DNA of 64,000 nt from Planctomycetota bacterium (GTDB taxonomy: Bacteria; Planctomycetota; UBA11346): NCBI GenBank assembly GCA_014193115.1, contig BJHQ01000007.1, positions 124,001 to 188,000 of the forward strand, in the 5' to 3' direction. This document shows, in pieces, positions 19,160 through 27,974 of this stretch. The position numbers and the translations under genes are program-made. The notes below the pieces were generated by a model. It was not told the origin of the DNA and searched no databases. It was given only the letters and a program-made list of their open reading frames with translations. Position 1 is the first letter of the stretch. Every line of letters begins with the position of its first letter.

Positions 19160-20053
19160 ATGCCTGCGACCGACCTGACTCCATCGATCAAGACCTTTGG
19201 CGACGACTGTTTCCCGCCCGGGCTGGGCGGAGCGCACAGCATGCTCCACCAGCAGTATCAGATCAGCCAGCATCGCCATGATTTCATGGAACTGGTGGTC
19301 ACCAAGGCCGGCACCGGGGAACACTGGTTCGAAGACCGGTGGCATCGCCTTGTCCGGGGCACGGCCTTCATCGTCCCGGTCGGAGCCGAGCACGCCTTCC
19401 GCAATGGCGGCGGCCTGGCGGTGCACCACCTGATCCTCCGCGACCGGTTCCTGGCCGACCACAGCAACGAACTATGGGCCATTCCTGGCTATGCCTGGCT
19501 GTTCGCGGCAGAACCGCGGTTGCGATCGGCCCATGCCATGGGTCCAGGCATCACCCTCGACGACCAGGGCGCCGCAGCCATCGATCAGTTGTTCGCCATC
19601 ATCGAAGGCGAATGCGCTGCACCGCACCCGGAGCCGGTCGGCATCGATGCCTTGGCGCTGCATCTGATCAGCCGGATCTGCCGGGCCGCGCGTCCGCCCG
19701 ACACCCGGATCCAGGCCAGCGCCGGCGACGCCCATCAGGCGGTACGCCGCATGCTGGACCTGCTCGAAACGCGCTGGAACCAGCCATTTGACGCCGACGC
19801 CTTAGCCACCGCCGCCCAGCGCAGCCCCGATTCCGCTTCGCGCTTGCTGCGCAATGCCGTTGGCCTGACACCGACGGCGTTCCTCCATCGCTTGCGGGTG
19901 CAGCGGGCGCTCCGCCTGCTGACCCGCGGCGGAGACATCACCAGCGTCGCCCTGGAATGCGGTTTCTGCGATGGCGCCCACTTCGCCCGGGTCTGCCGCA
20001 AGCTCACCGGTCGGAGCCCAGCAGAGCACCGGGCGGCGGGACGGACGGGGTAA
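19160..20053 (+). CDS. AraC-family transcriptional regulator
   Basis: The 297-residue protein has an N-terminal cupin-like sensing domain (HRHDFMELVVTKAGTGEHWF at about 38-57, with His/Glu of the cupin) and a C-terminal double helix-turn-helix (about 195-295). The second helix-turn-helix carries the hallmark DITSVALECGFCDGAHFARVCRKLTGRSP. AraC proteins of this layout usually sense a sugar or related small molecule. The gene is divergent from the PhyH oxygenase and ends 60 bp before purD, so it probably regulates the oxygenase and itself. Confidence 0.88.
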   Translation: MPATDLTPSIKTFGDDCFPPGLGGAHSMLHQQYQISQHRHDFMELVVTKAGTGEHWFEDRWHRLVRGTAFIVPVGAEHAFRNGGGLAVHHLILRDRFLADHSNELWAIPGYAWLFAAEPRLRSAHAMGPGITLDDQGAAAIDQLFAIIEGECAAPHPEPVGIDALALHLISRICRAARPPDTRIQASAGDAHQAVRRMLDLLETRWNQPFDADALATAAQRSPDSASRLLRNAVGLTPTAFLHRLRVQRALRLLTRGGDITSVALECGFCDGAHFARVCRKLTGRSPAEHRAAGRTG

Positions 20054-20112
20054 AAGGCGGCAGCGACCCGCTCCGCCTTGGCGTCTGGCGAACCGTCCCA
20101 TCATCCGCCGCG

Positions 20113-21435
20113 ATGCGCATCCTGGTGGTCGGTGGCGGCGGGCGTGAGCACGCCCTCGCTTGGAAAATCTCACAAAGCCCGCTGCTCTCGGCGCTGTACT
20201 GCGCGCCAGGGAATCCAGGCACCGCCCGGCTCGGGACCAACCTGCCGATCAAGGTCGATGACGTCGATGCCTTGGTCAAAGCGGCGATCGACCAGCGCAT
20301 CGACCTGGTGGTGGTCGGGCCGGAGGTGCCCCTGGTCCTCGGCCTGGTCGACGCGTGCACGGCCAAGGGCATCAAGGCCTGGGGGCCGTCCAAGGCGGCG
20401 GCCCAGCTCGAAGGCAGCAAGGTGGCGCTGAAGGAGTTCCTTCGCCGCCACAACATCCCGACGGCGCCTTTCCGCCATTTCACCCGCAGCGCTGACGCCC
20501 ACGCCTACATCGATTCGCTGGCTCCGCCGTCGCCGAGCCAGCTGACCGCCAAGTCGGCCTGGATCGTGGTCAAGGCCGATGGGCTCGCCGCCGGCAAGGG
20601 CGTGACCGTGGCCAAAACCCCGGCCGAGGCCCATGACGCCGTGGTCCGGACCATGGAACGCCACGAGTTCGGCGCCGCCGCCGGGCGCCAGGTGGTGATC
20701 GAGGACGTGCTGCGCGGCGAGGAGATCAGCGTGTTCGCCCTGTGCGACGGGCGGAACGCGGTGCTGCTCGACCATGTCCAGGACCACAAGCAGGTCTTCG
20801 ACGGCGATGAAGGCCCGAACACCGGCGGTATGGGTGCGTTCACGCCGGTGCCGGGCCTGGTCAAGGAACGCGATGAGGACGACCTGATCCGGCGCATCCT
20901 GCTGCCGACCATGACCGGCCTGATGCGCGAGGGCCGGCCCTATGTCGGCGTGCTCTATCTCGGTCTGATGATGACCGATTCGGGTCCGAAAGTCATTGAA
21001 TACAATGTGCGTTTCGGCGATCCGGAATGCCAGGCGCTGATGCTGCGGCTGAAATCTGATCTGGTCGCGGTGATCCTCGCCAGCCTGGCCGGAACCCTCG
21101 ACCAGGTCGATCTCGACTGGGAAGGCGGAACGTCGATCTGCGTTACCCTGGCCAGCGGCGGCTATCCCGGCAAGCACCCGGTCGATGTCCCGATCACCGG
21201 TATCGACGCAGCGGAACAGGCCGGCGCCGTGGTCTTCCATGCCGGAACCAGGGAAAAGGACGGACGTCTGCTGACCGCTGGCGGCCGAGTCTTGTCGGTC
21301 TGCGCCCGCGGCGCCGATCTCGAAGCCGCCCGGGACCTCGCCTACAAGGGATGCGCCGCCATCGCCTTCGACGGCAAACATTTCCGCCGCGACATCGGCC
21401 ATCGCCGTGAAGCGCGCCGGGCCCGCACCTTATGA
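20113..21435 (+). CDS. purD: Phosphoribosylamine-glycine ligase
   Basis: The 440-residue protein is GAR synthetase, which joins phosphoribosylamine and glycine with ATP in purine synthesis. It has the family N-terminus MRILVVGGGGREHALAW, the ATP-grasp domain (VVKADGLAAGKGV near residue 155, NTGGMGAFTPVP near 237) and the metal-binding EYNVRFGDPECQ near 296. A longer upstream frame reaches 19957 but lies inside the AraC gene. The gene ends in ATGA, overlapping the start of the phosphatase-DUF4202 fusion, so the two are translationally coupled. Confidence 0.95.
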   Translation: MRILVVGGGGREHALAWKISQSPLLSALYCAPGNPGTARLGTNLPIKVDDVDALVKAAIDQRIDLVVVGPEVPLVLGLVDACTAKGIKAWGPSKAAAQLEGSKVALKEFLRRHNIPTAPFRHFTRSADAHAYIDSLAPPSPSQLTAKSAWIVVKADGLAAGKGVTVAKTPAEAHDAVVRTMERHEFGAAAGRQVVIEDVLRGEEISVFALCDGRNAVLLDHVQDHKQVFDGDEGPNTGGMGAFTPVPGLVKERDEDDLIRRILLPTMTGLMREGRPYVGVLYLGLMMTDSGPKVIEYNVRFGDPECQALMLRLKSDLVAVILASLAGTLDQVDLDWEGGTSICVTLASGGYPGKHPVDVPITGIDAAEQAGAVVFHAGTREKDGRLLTAGGRVLSVCARGADLEAARDLAYKGCAAIAFDGKHFRRDIGHRREARRARTL

Positions 21436-22505
21436 AATTGCTCGCGGTCTGCACCGGGAACACCTGCCGCAGTCCGATGCTGAAAGTGCTGCTGCGCGCC
21501 GAGCTGGCCCGCATCAAGCGCTTGGATGTGACTGTCGACAGCGCCGGAACCGGCGCTTGGGATGGCGAACCGGCCAGCGCTTTGGCGATCGCGACCATGG
21601 CCGGGCTCGGTCTTGATTTGAGCGACCATCGCAGCCAGTCGGTGGCCGGACTCGACCTGAGTGCCTACGACCACATCCACGCCATGTCCGCTGCCCATGT
21701 CGCCGCCCTGCGCAGCCTGGGCGTGCCGGCACGGCAGCTGTCCGTAGTCGATGCCGAACATGGCGGCGTGCCCGATCCCTTCGGCGGTGATGCGGCCGAC
21801 TACGCTGCCTGCGCCCGGGTGCTGGCCTCGGCAGCGCGGCTGATCGTGGCGGAACTCCCCAGTGAGGATCGGCCGATGAGCGACGCCACCTGCTTCGACC
21901 AAGCCAAAGCCCTGATCGATGCCGCCCACGCCAATGACCCTGAGCGCGCGCCAGACGGTCTTCCCGCCGAGCTGGTCTACGCCGATCGGGTCGAAGCCGA
22001 AGTCCGCCGGCTGGTCCCCCAGCCACAACCCATCCTGCTGCTCGCCGCCCGTTGCCAGCACCTGGAACGTTGGGTGATCCCGCGCAATGCCTTCCCCATC
22101 GACAAACCCGGCTATCTCGCCTGGCGCAAGGCGGTCCACGCCAGGCAAGGCGAACGCGCAGAAGAGCTGCTTCTGATAGCCGGCTACGATCCCGCCAGCG
22201 CCACCCGGATGCGCCGCTGGGTCGCGAAGCTCGACCCGCGATCAACAGAGGGCCAAGCGCTTGAGGATGCCGCCTGCCTGGTGTTCTTGACCCACGAGAT
22301 CGCCGGCTTCGCAGCCGAGCACCCGGACTACACCGCTGAGAAGTTCGTGGACATCATCCGCAAGACCTGGAGGAAGATGAGCCCCTCTGCCCGCAGTCTG
22401 GCTCTTGCGATCCCGTTTGCGGAACCGCTGGCCAGCCTGGTGCAGCAGGCGACCAGGCCGACCGGCGCAACGGATCCTGCGCCACCGGCGGACGGCGGCA
22501 GATAG
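21432..22505 (+). CDS. Low-molecular-weight protein-tyrosine-phosphatase / DUF4202 fusion
   Basis: The 357-residue protein has two domains in one frame. Residues 1-145 form a low-molecular-weight phosphatase with the P-loop CTGNTCRS (Cys7 to Arg13) and the general-acid motif PDPFGG near 115. Residues 150-335 resemble DUF4202 (FDQAKALIDAAHANDP near 154, HLERWVIPRNAFP near 211). LMW phosphatases act on phosphotyrosine or phosphoarginine; DUF4202 has no known function. No stop or frameshift lies between the domains, although an internal ATG at about 21876 could give DUF4202 alone. The start overlaps the purD stop (ATGA). The combination is unusual among the families I know. Confidence 0.8.
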   Translation: MKLLAVCTGNTCRSPMLKVLLRAELARIKRLDVTVDSAGTGAWDGEPASALAIATMAGLGLDLSDHRSQSVAGLDLSAYDHIHAMSAAHVAALRSLGVPARQLSVVDAEHGGVPDPFGGDAADYAACARVLASAARLIVAELPSEDRPMSDATCFDQAKALIDAAHANDPERAPDGLPAELVYADRVEAEVRRLVPQPQPILLLAARCQHLERWVIPRNAFPIDKPGYLAWRKAVHARQGERAEELLLIAGYDPASATRMRRWVAKLDPRSTEGQALEDAACLVFLTHEIAGFAAEHPDYTAEKFVDIIRKTWRKMSPSARSLALAIPFAEPLASLVQQATRPTGATDPAPPADGGR

Positions 22506-22628
22506 CCTGATTCGCACCGGTTCGGGCTTTTCTGCGCTTGACCAGGCACGTTTTCTCTTATTATCCCGCCCCTCCGGCGCGGCCGGAACGACCCGCCGGC
22601 TGCGCCGGCAAACACCAGGACACGACTC

Positions 22629-23024
22629 ATGGCTGGCACTTCAACGATCTGGGGACTCGGACGGCGTAAGACCGGCGCGGCGCGCGTACGGCTCTCGCCA
22701 GGCACGGGCAAGATCATCATCAATGGCCGGCCCCTCGACCAGTACTTCCCGGTCGAACGCCTCAAGCATATGGTCCAGGTGCCGTTCACCGTGTCCGAGA
22801 CCGCCGGCAAGTACGACGCCCACGTCAACGCCAACGGCGGCGGCGTGAATGGCCAGGTCGGCGCCTGCGTGATGGGCATCAGCCGGGCCCTGATCAAGAT
22901 CGAACCTGCCGCCGAGGCCGCCCTGCGCAAGCACGGCCTGCTGACCCGCGACAGCCGCATGGTCGAACGCAAGAAATACGGCAAGCGCAAAGCCCGCCGC
23001 GGCACGCAGTACAGCAAGCGCTGA
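22629..23024 (+). CDS. rpsI: 30S ribosomal protein S9
   Basis: The 131-residue protein has the S9 signature GRRKTGAARVRL near the start, GGGVNGQVGA in the middle and the basic tail ending YGKRKARRGTQYSKR. That tail reaches the ribosomal P site in the assembled 30S subunit. The length is normal. In most bacteria rpsI follows rplM (L13); here the gene upstream is the phosphatase-DUF4202 fusion and no L13 gene is in the window, so rpsI stands apart from its usual partner. Confidence 0.95.
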   Translation: MAGTSTIWGLGRRKTGAARVRLSPGTGKIIINGRPLDQYFPVERLKHMVQVPFTVSETAGKYDAHVNANGGGVNGQVGACVMGISRALIKIEPAAEAALRKHGLLTRDSRMVERKKYGKRKARRGTQYSKR

Positions 23025-23304
23025 TCGGCAGAGCGGAACCTGCTGGACCGCCAGCGCCGTCGGCTGGGTCGCTTCCTGCGACTTGGTCAGCGCGCTGGCG
23101 GATCGAACTTTCCGCTCGGCCTTGCGCCAAGCGGTGTCATCACCAAGGTCGTCCTCATGTCCCAGGCATTTCGAATTAGCGGCGGTCACGCGACCCCGGT
23201 GCCCCGCGCGTCCTGACGGCCGTCCAGGCCGGCGCGCCTGCGGCTCCGGCGCGTGACCCGTTCCATCCCGCCCCATTCCTGGCCTGGACGGCGAACCGCT
23301 CACC
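23025..23304. other. Intergenic leader region ahead of citramalate synthase
   Basis: This 280-bp gap between rpsI and the citramalate synthase start contains GC-rich inverted segments (around 23210-23260) but no recognisable riboswitch. A 19-codon ORF at 23157-23216 could be a leader peptide, but it lacks runs of Ile, Leu or Val, so attenuation by branched-chain amino acids is not supported. The promoter is presumably here. Confidence 0.4.
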
Positions 23305-24957
23305 ATGACCTCATCCCAAACCGTTTCCGCGGCCTCCGCGGAGCGATCCACCAACACAGACCAACGCCTCCTCGAGATCTACGACACCACCTTGCGCGAT
23401 GGCAGCCAGGGCGAAGGCGTCAATTTCTCCCTGGCCGACAAGCTCGCCCTCAGCAAGCTGCTCGACTGGCTCGGAGTCCACTACATCGAAGGCGGCTGGC
23501 CTGGCTCGAATCCCAAGGACGAAGCCTACTTCCGCGAGGTCCGATCCCTCGGGCTGAAGCACGCGAAGATCTCCGCCTTCGGCAGCACCCGCCACGCCAA
23601 AAACCCTGCCGACGGCGATCCCAACCTGCGCAAGCTGGTGGATTCCGGCGCCGACGTCATCTGCATCTTCGGCAAGACCTGGGACCTCCACGTCCGCGAA
23701 GCGCTTCGCGTGTCCCTCGACGACAACCTGGCGATGATCGGCACTTCGGTCGCTTACCTGGCCAAGGCTACCGGGCGGCCGGTGTTCTATGACGCCGAGC
23801 ATTTCTTCGATGGTTTCAAGGCCAACCCGGGCTACGCCCTGGATACGGTCGCCGCCGCCCACGCCGCTGGCGCCCAGCGTCTGGTGCTGTGCGACACCAA
23901 CGGCGGCAGCCTGCCCGACCAGGTCGTCGCCGCCGTGGCGGCGGTGCGCGCCCGTCTGCCATCGGCAATCCTCGGAATCCATGTCCACAACGATGGCGGC
24001 CTGGCGGTGGCCAATACCCTGGCGGCAGTGGCCGCCGGCTGCGACCAGATCCAGGGCACGATCAACGGGATCGGCGAACGCTGCGGCAATGTCGACCTGT
24101 GCGCCGTCATCGCCAATGCCGAGTTGAAGCTCGGTTGGCGCTGCCTGCCCGAAGGTCGCCTGGTGCGCCTCACCGAAGCCAGCCGGGCGGTGTGGGAACG
24201 GGCCAACATGGTCGGTCCGAACAACCAGCCCTTCGTCGGTCGCTCGGCGTTCGCCCATAAAGGCGGGATCCACGTCAGCGCGGTGCAGCGCAACGCTTTG
24301 ACCTATGAGCACGTCGCTCCGGAAACCATCGGCAATGAACGCCGGGTCCTGGTCAGCGAACTGTCGGGGCGGTCGAGCGTGCAGGCCAAGCTCGCCGACC
24401 GTTATCCGGCCCTCAAAGAGGACGCGAAGATGCGCGCCGTCCTCGACGAAGTCATGGGCAAGGAGAACCGCGGCTGGTCCTTCGAGTCAGCGGAAAGCAG
24501 CTTCGAGCTGATCGCCGCCCGGCAGGCCGGCGTGGCTCCGGAGCCGTTCGTCCTGCACCACTACCGGGTGTCGGCCCACGGTGGCGACGAAGCCCGCCAG
24601 GATCTGGTCGAAGCGACGGTCAAGATCACCGTCGCCGGCGGGAACGGGCCTGAACTGCGCGTCGCTGAAGGCCATGGCCCGGTGGATGCCCTGTGGCATG
24701 CCCTGCGTTCTGCGCTGGTCCCGCGCCACCCGCACCTCGAAGCCCTGCACCTGATGGATTACAAGGTGCGGGTGGTGGACAGCGCCGACGGCACCGCCGC
24801 CCGGGTCAGGACCCTGGTGGAAAGCCACCTGCCGGCAGCTGACGGGTCGGTGCTGGTGATCACCACCATCGGCGTCAACGAGGACATCATCGCCGCATCG
24901 TGGGAAGCGCTCACCGAAGCGGTGAACTTCGCCCTGCTCCGCCGACCGACGGTCTGA
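23305..24957 (+). CDS. cimA: (R)-citramalate synthase (CimA type)
   Basis: The 550-residue protein belongs to the 2-isopropylmalate/homocitrate/citramalate synthase family. DTTLRDGSQGEG at residues 27-38 opens the TIM barrel. GIHVHNDGGLAVAN near 228 holds the metal-binding HxH. A C-terminal regulatory (LeuA-dimer) domain lies at about 420-545. The form DGSQGEGVNFS and the length match the long CimA type, which condenses pyruvate with acetyl-CoA to citramalate for threonine-independent isoleucine synthesis, rather than LeuA. Substrate preference is inferred from that subfamily. It starts 280 bp after rpsI and ends before a strong hairpin. Confidence 0.85.
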   Translation: MTSSQTVSAASAERSTNTDQRLLEIYDTTLRDGSQGEGVNFSLADKLALSKLLDWLGVHYIEGGWPGSNPKDEAYFREVRSLGLKHAKISAFGSTRHAKNPADGDPNLRKLVDSGADVICIFGKTWDLHVREALRVSLDDNLAMIGTSVAYLAKATGRPVFYDAEHFFDGFKANPGYALDTVAAAHAAGAQRLVLCDTNGGSLPDQVVAAVAAVRARLPSAILGIHVHNDGGLAVANTLAAVAAGCDQIQGTINGIGERCGNVDLCAVIANAELKLGWRCLPEGRLVRLTEASRAVWERANMVGPNNQPFVGRSAFAHKGGIHVSAVQRNALTYEHVAPETIGNERRVLVSELSGRSSVQAKLADRYPALKEDAKMRAVLDEVMGKENRGWSFESAESSFELIAARQAGVAPEPFVLHHYRVSAHGGDEARQDLVEATVKITVAGGNGPELRVAEGHGPVDALWHALRSALVPRHPHLEALHLMDYKVRVVDSADGTAARVRTLVESHLPAADGSVLVITTIGVNEDIIAASWEALTEAVNFALLRRPTV

Positions 24958-24967
24958 AACGCCCGAT

Positions 24968-25000
24968 CAGCCGAGGCGGGTTGATCCCCCGCTTCGGCTG
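24968..25000. terminator. Hairpin terminator between convergent genes
   Basis: A 13-bp stem (24968-24980 with 24988-25000, one G-T mismatch) with a 7-nt loop lies 10 nt after the citramalate synthase stop and about 108 bp before the end of the convergent secreted gene. No clear T-run follows. It could serve both directions. Confidence 0.65.
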
Positions 25001-25108
25001 GTCGAGCCAGGGTGTGGGGCTCCAGTGGAACGCCGCCGGGACCTGCACCCTGCGCTGACTGCGATGCTGGTTCGTCCGCCGCACGGCGGGCGGGCGAACC
25101 AGCCGTTG

Positions 25109-26533
25109 CTACATCGGCCCCGGCTTGCGGAAGCCCATGCCGCCGATGATCACCGAGCCTTCCAGATCGCCATTGTAGATCAGCACCTGGATCGCCTTGA
25201 TGTCGGTGAGGTTGTCGACTTTGGCGTTGGCCGTCCAGTTGCTCGCCTTGCATTTGAACCGGTCGCTCTTCAGGTCGAATTTCATCTCTTGGAAGGATTC
25301 CTCTGCCGAGACCGTTTCCTGGATGCTCTCGAAGAAATCCCACTGCGGGCCGGTTTTGAGGGCGATGGCGATGCGGATCGGCTTGCCGGTGCGGTTGGCG
25401 ATGAAGAACGCCAGCAGCGAATCGTCGGTGACCGTCCAATTCACCCGGCGCTCAACCGCGGCCTTGCCCTTGTCACCGCGCTGGAACGTGAGCTGGAGCA
25501 TCCGCCGCCGGTCCGAGCCAGCGCCGACGGTGACGACCTCGACCGCGATCGGGTTCGACCATTGCTCCTTTTCGGGAGCAAAGCCGCGGGTTTCCAATCC
25601 TTCGTTCATCGCTGGTGCCGGCGGCGGCGCGGCGGCGGCAGGCGCGGCAGGCACACCATCGGCCGCTGCCACCGCTGGTACGACCAAGGCGGCATGTTGG
25701 GCGTTATACGCGGCCTTGGCCGCTTCGAGACGGGCCAATCGAGCCAGATGCAGCGAATCCTTGCCGCCCCGCTCGCGGTAGCGGAGGTAGACGTCGAAGG
25801 CTTCGGCTGCGCCCCGGCCCTTGGTCTCGTCGATCAGGCGGGCGAGCAGGCCCAGCGCTTCGACGTCGAGGTCGGCGCGGTCGCGGACGTCTTCGAGCAG
25901 CTTCAGCGCCTCGGCATCGTTCTGGCGGCTGCGGCACCATTGGGCAGTCGCCACCCGCAGCGCCAGATCGTCCGGGGCGGCAGCCACCAGCCGCAGCCGG
26001 CTGGCCAGGGACAATTGGACATCGGCCACGCCGCTCCGGGCGATGACGATGGTGCCGGTGCCGGTGTCGATGGCGACCTTGGCCGGATCGTCGTGGGGCA
26101 CGACCTTGCCCAGGATGCGATGGCGGTTGTCGAGCACGACCACGTCCAGCTCGCGTTGCAGCTCAGCTCCGGTGGGCTTGGCCGCATCCGAAGCAGGTGG
26201 CCCAGGCGCGGCCGGAGGCTCTGGCGCTGCGGGCGGCGCTGCCGGGGGATTGCCCGCCTTGCCAGCAGGGGCTTTCCCAGGTGGGTTCCCGCCACTGCCT
26301 GGCTTCGCCGGCGGTGGCGGTTTCACTTGCTGGGCGGACAGCCCTGCCGCGGCTTTCCCGCCACGATCGGCAGATACTCCCGGGCTGGCCGGCGGATCGC
26401 TGGCACCATGGGATTTGCCGAAACGCACGGTCCGCGGGGATTTCCCCGGCGGCGCCGACTCTGGCGATGGCGCCGGTGGCTCGCCAGCAACGGCCGCAGC
26501 GACCAGGACGAAAGCGATACAGGTTCGGACCAT
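25109..26533 (-). CDS. Secreted protein with Pro/Ala-rich linker, unknown function
   Basis: The 474-residue protein starts with a signal peptide (MVRTCIAFVLVAAAVAG). A long low-complexity Pro/Ala/Gly segment (about 20-150) follows, then a short SH3/Sm-like beta unit (RHRILGKVVPHDDPAKVAID near 167). Next come a helical repeat region (about 210-300), a second Ala/Pro linker and a C-terminal beta-rich domain with Trp and charged residues. It probably sits in the cell envelope. The ATG at 26533 is preferred over a longer frame from 26875 because only it gives a signal peptide. The DUF1461-like membrane protein upstream ends 59 bp away, so the two may be cotranscribed. Confidence 0.7.
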   Translation of the reverse strand: MVRTCIAFVLVAAAVAGEPPAPSPESAPPGKSPRTVRFGKSHGASDPPASPGVSADRGGKAAAGLSAQQVKPPPPAKPGSGGNPPGKAPAGKAGNPPAAPPAAPEPPAAPGPPASDAAKPTGAELQRELDVVVLDNRHRILGKVVPHDDPAKVAIDTGTGTIVIARSGVADVQLSLASRLRLVAAAPDDLALRVATAQWCRSRQNDAEALKLLEDVRDRADLDVEALGLLARLIDETKGRGAAEAFDVYLRYRERGGKDSLHLARLARLEAAKAAYNAQHAALVVPAVAAADGVPAAPAAAAPPPAPAMNEGLETRGFAPEKEQWSNPIAVEVVTVGAGSDRRRMLQLTFQRGDKGKAAVERRVNWTVTDDSLLAFFIANRTGKPIRIAIALKTGPQWDFFESIQETVSAEESFQEMKFDLKSDRFKCKASNWTANAKVDNLTDIKAIQVLIYNGDLEGSVIIGGMGFRKPGPM

Positions 26534-26592
26534 GGCAGGAGCGCACAGGTTCGACGACGACCAGGCATGGCGGTTCCCGGACCCTGGCGGGA

Positions 26593-27957
26593 TCACTGGC
26601 TGATCGATGCGGTTTCCGCTGGATCCTGCGCTACCACCCACCACCCGGCGAGAGCCATCAGACCGGCCGACATGATCGCTGCTTCCGCCCAGGTCGCAGC
26701 CGACATCACGCAGGTACCAAGGGAAACGACCGCAACCGCCGCGGCCAGCCATCGCGCCCGGCCAGGACGCCACGGCGGATCGGGCGGCACCGGTCCACGG
26801 ATCGGGCCAGAAATCCGCCACCACCACACGCCGGCTGCGATCAGCGGTGGAAGGGTGGCCGCCAACCGGCGCCACAGGTCACCCGGGGCGAAACCCGGCC
26901 ACAGCACCGCGTCGTCGGGATCGATGTCGTCCACCGTCGTCATGGCCTGGGACCGGATGTTCGCCAAAGCCGGCATGGCGGCTGTTGGCGACCAGGGATC
27001 GACCGCCCAGATCACTTGTCCGCGGTGGGTCCGCCCAGAGAAGAGGAAAGCATATTCAGCACCATCAGCATCCAGCCGGGTGATGGTCGCCGGAACCTGC
27101 GGCCACCAGGCCATGGAGACGACTCGGGAAACCGGGATCAGCATCGCCCAGGTGAACCAGATGGCGGCCAGGGCCAAAGCGATCCTGGCAGGCCACAAGG
27201 ACCACCCGGCCCAGCCCGAGACCGCAGCAGACGATCGGCCGGCAACGGCGATCCGATGCCCGACCACACCCACCAACACGGCCGCTCCCAACGTACCGCC
27301 CACCAGCAATCCGCCCGACATCGCCCAGAACTGGGCGGGGAAGCAGCGGATCAAGGTGTCAGCCCAATCGAGGATGAACGTGTCGCCGGTGAACAAAGCA
27401 CGATGGAAGGCCTCGAACAGCGGATTGAAGGCCACCGCCAGAAGCACGCCGATCCCAGCCAGCAGCCCCCAGGTCCACCACGCCCCGGCGAGCACGGCCC
27501 GGGCGGCCCGCCGGCGGCCGCCAGCCAGCCCCAGCCAGGCGACCCCGCCCGCCACCAGCACCACGGCCAGGTTGCCCAGCCACCGGCATCGGTCCATCAG
27601 CGGACGGACCTCGGACAGATGGAACTGAGCCCGATCGCTGAACAGCCGGGTCAGATCGCCGTCGGCGTAATCCTCGCGGGTGCGTTCCGGGGCCTGGGCG
27701 CCAGGCGGGAACCGGGCGACGAGCAGCGCCGTGTCCGGACCGCGATGGCACACCCAGTCGATCACCCGGATGGCCGCCGCCTGGCGCTGGTCTGGGGGAA
27801 ATCCATAGAAATCCCCAGGAAATCCCGGTACGGAATAGATCGTGGCGACCCACCAGCCAGTCAGCATCACCTGGAGCAGCCCGCCGAGGAGGGCGATCGG
27901 CAGCAGTCCGGCCACCAGCCAATGGGTGGCGCGAGCGACAAGCAGCTGATCGGCCAC
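26593..27957 (-). CDS. Polytopic membrane protein, DUF1461-like with DUF3592-like C-terminus
   Basis: The 454-residue protein has about seven to eight membrane segments. The N-terminal half resembles the DUF1461/TIGR01906 family: a large extracytoplasmic loop after the first membrane helix and the signature FNPLFEAFHRALF with TLIRCFPAQFW near residues 195-225. The C-terminal half (about 285-400) looks like DUF3592: a membrane helix, a short beta domain (VPATITRLDADGAEYAF), then DDAVLWPGF and another helix. Both families are of unknown function, and the combination is an inference from motifs. It starts 17 nt after the potD stop on the same strand. Confidence 0.65.
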   Translation of the reverse strand: MADQLLVARATHWLVAGLLPIALLGGLLQVMLTGWWVATIYSVPGFPGDFYGFPPDQRQAAAIRVIDWVCHRGPDTALLVARFPPGAQAPERTREDYADGDLTRLFSDRAQFHLSEVRPLMDRCRWLGNLAVVLVAGGVAWLGLAGGRRRAARAVLAGAWWTWGLLAGIGVLLAVAFNPLFEAFHRALFTGDTFILDWADTLIRCFPAQFWAMSGGLLVGGTLGAAVLVGVVGHRIAVAGRSSAAVSGWAGWSLWPARIALALAAIWFTWAMLIPVSRVVSMAWWPQVPATITRLDADGAEYAFLFSGRTHRGQVIWAVDPWSPTAAMPALANIRSQAMTTVDDIDPDDAVLWPGFAPGDLWRRLAATLPPLIAAGVWWWRISGPIRGPVPPDPPWRPGRARWLAAAVAVVSLGTCVMSAATWAEAAIMSAGLMALAGWWVVAQDPAETASISQ

Positions 27958-27974
27958 GGCGGATGGTCAGGTGC

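Noticed and set aside
23157..23216. Leader peptide for attenuation of citramalate synthase
   Set aside because: The 19-codon frame lacks Ile, Leu or Val clusters and no terminator/antiterminator pair was evident.
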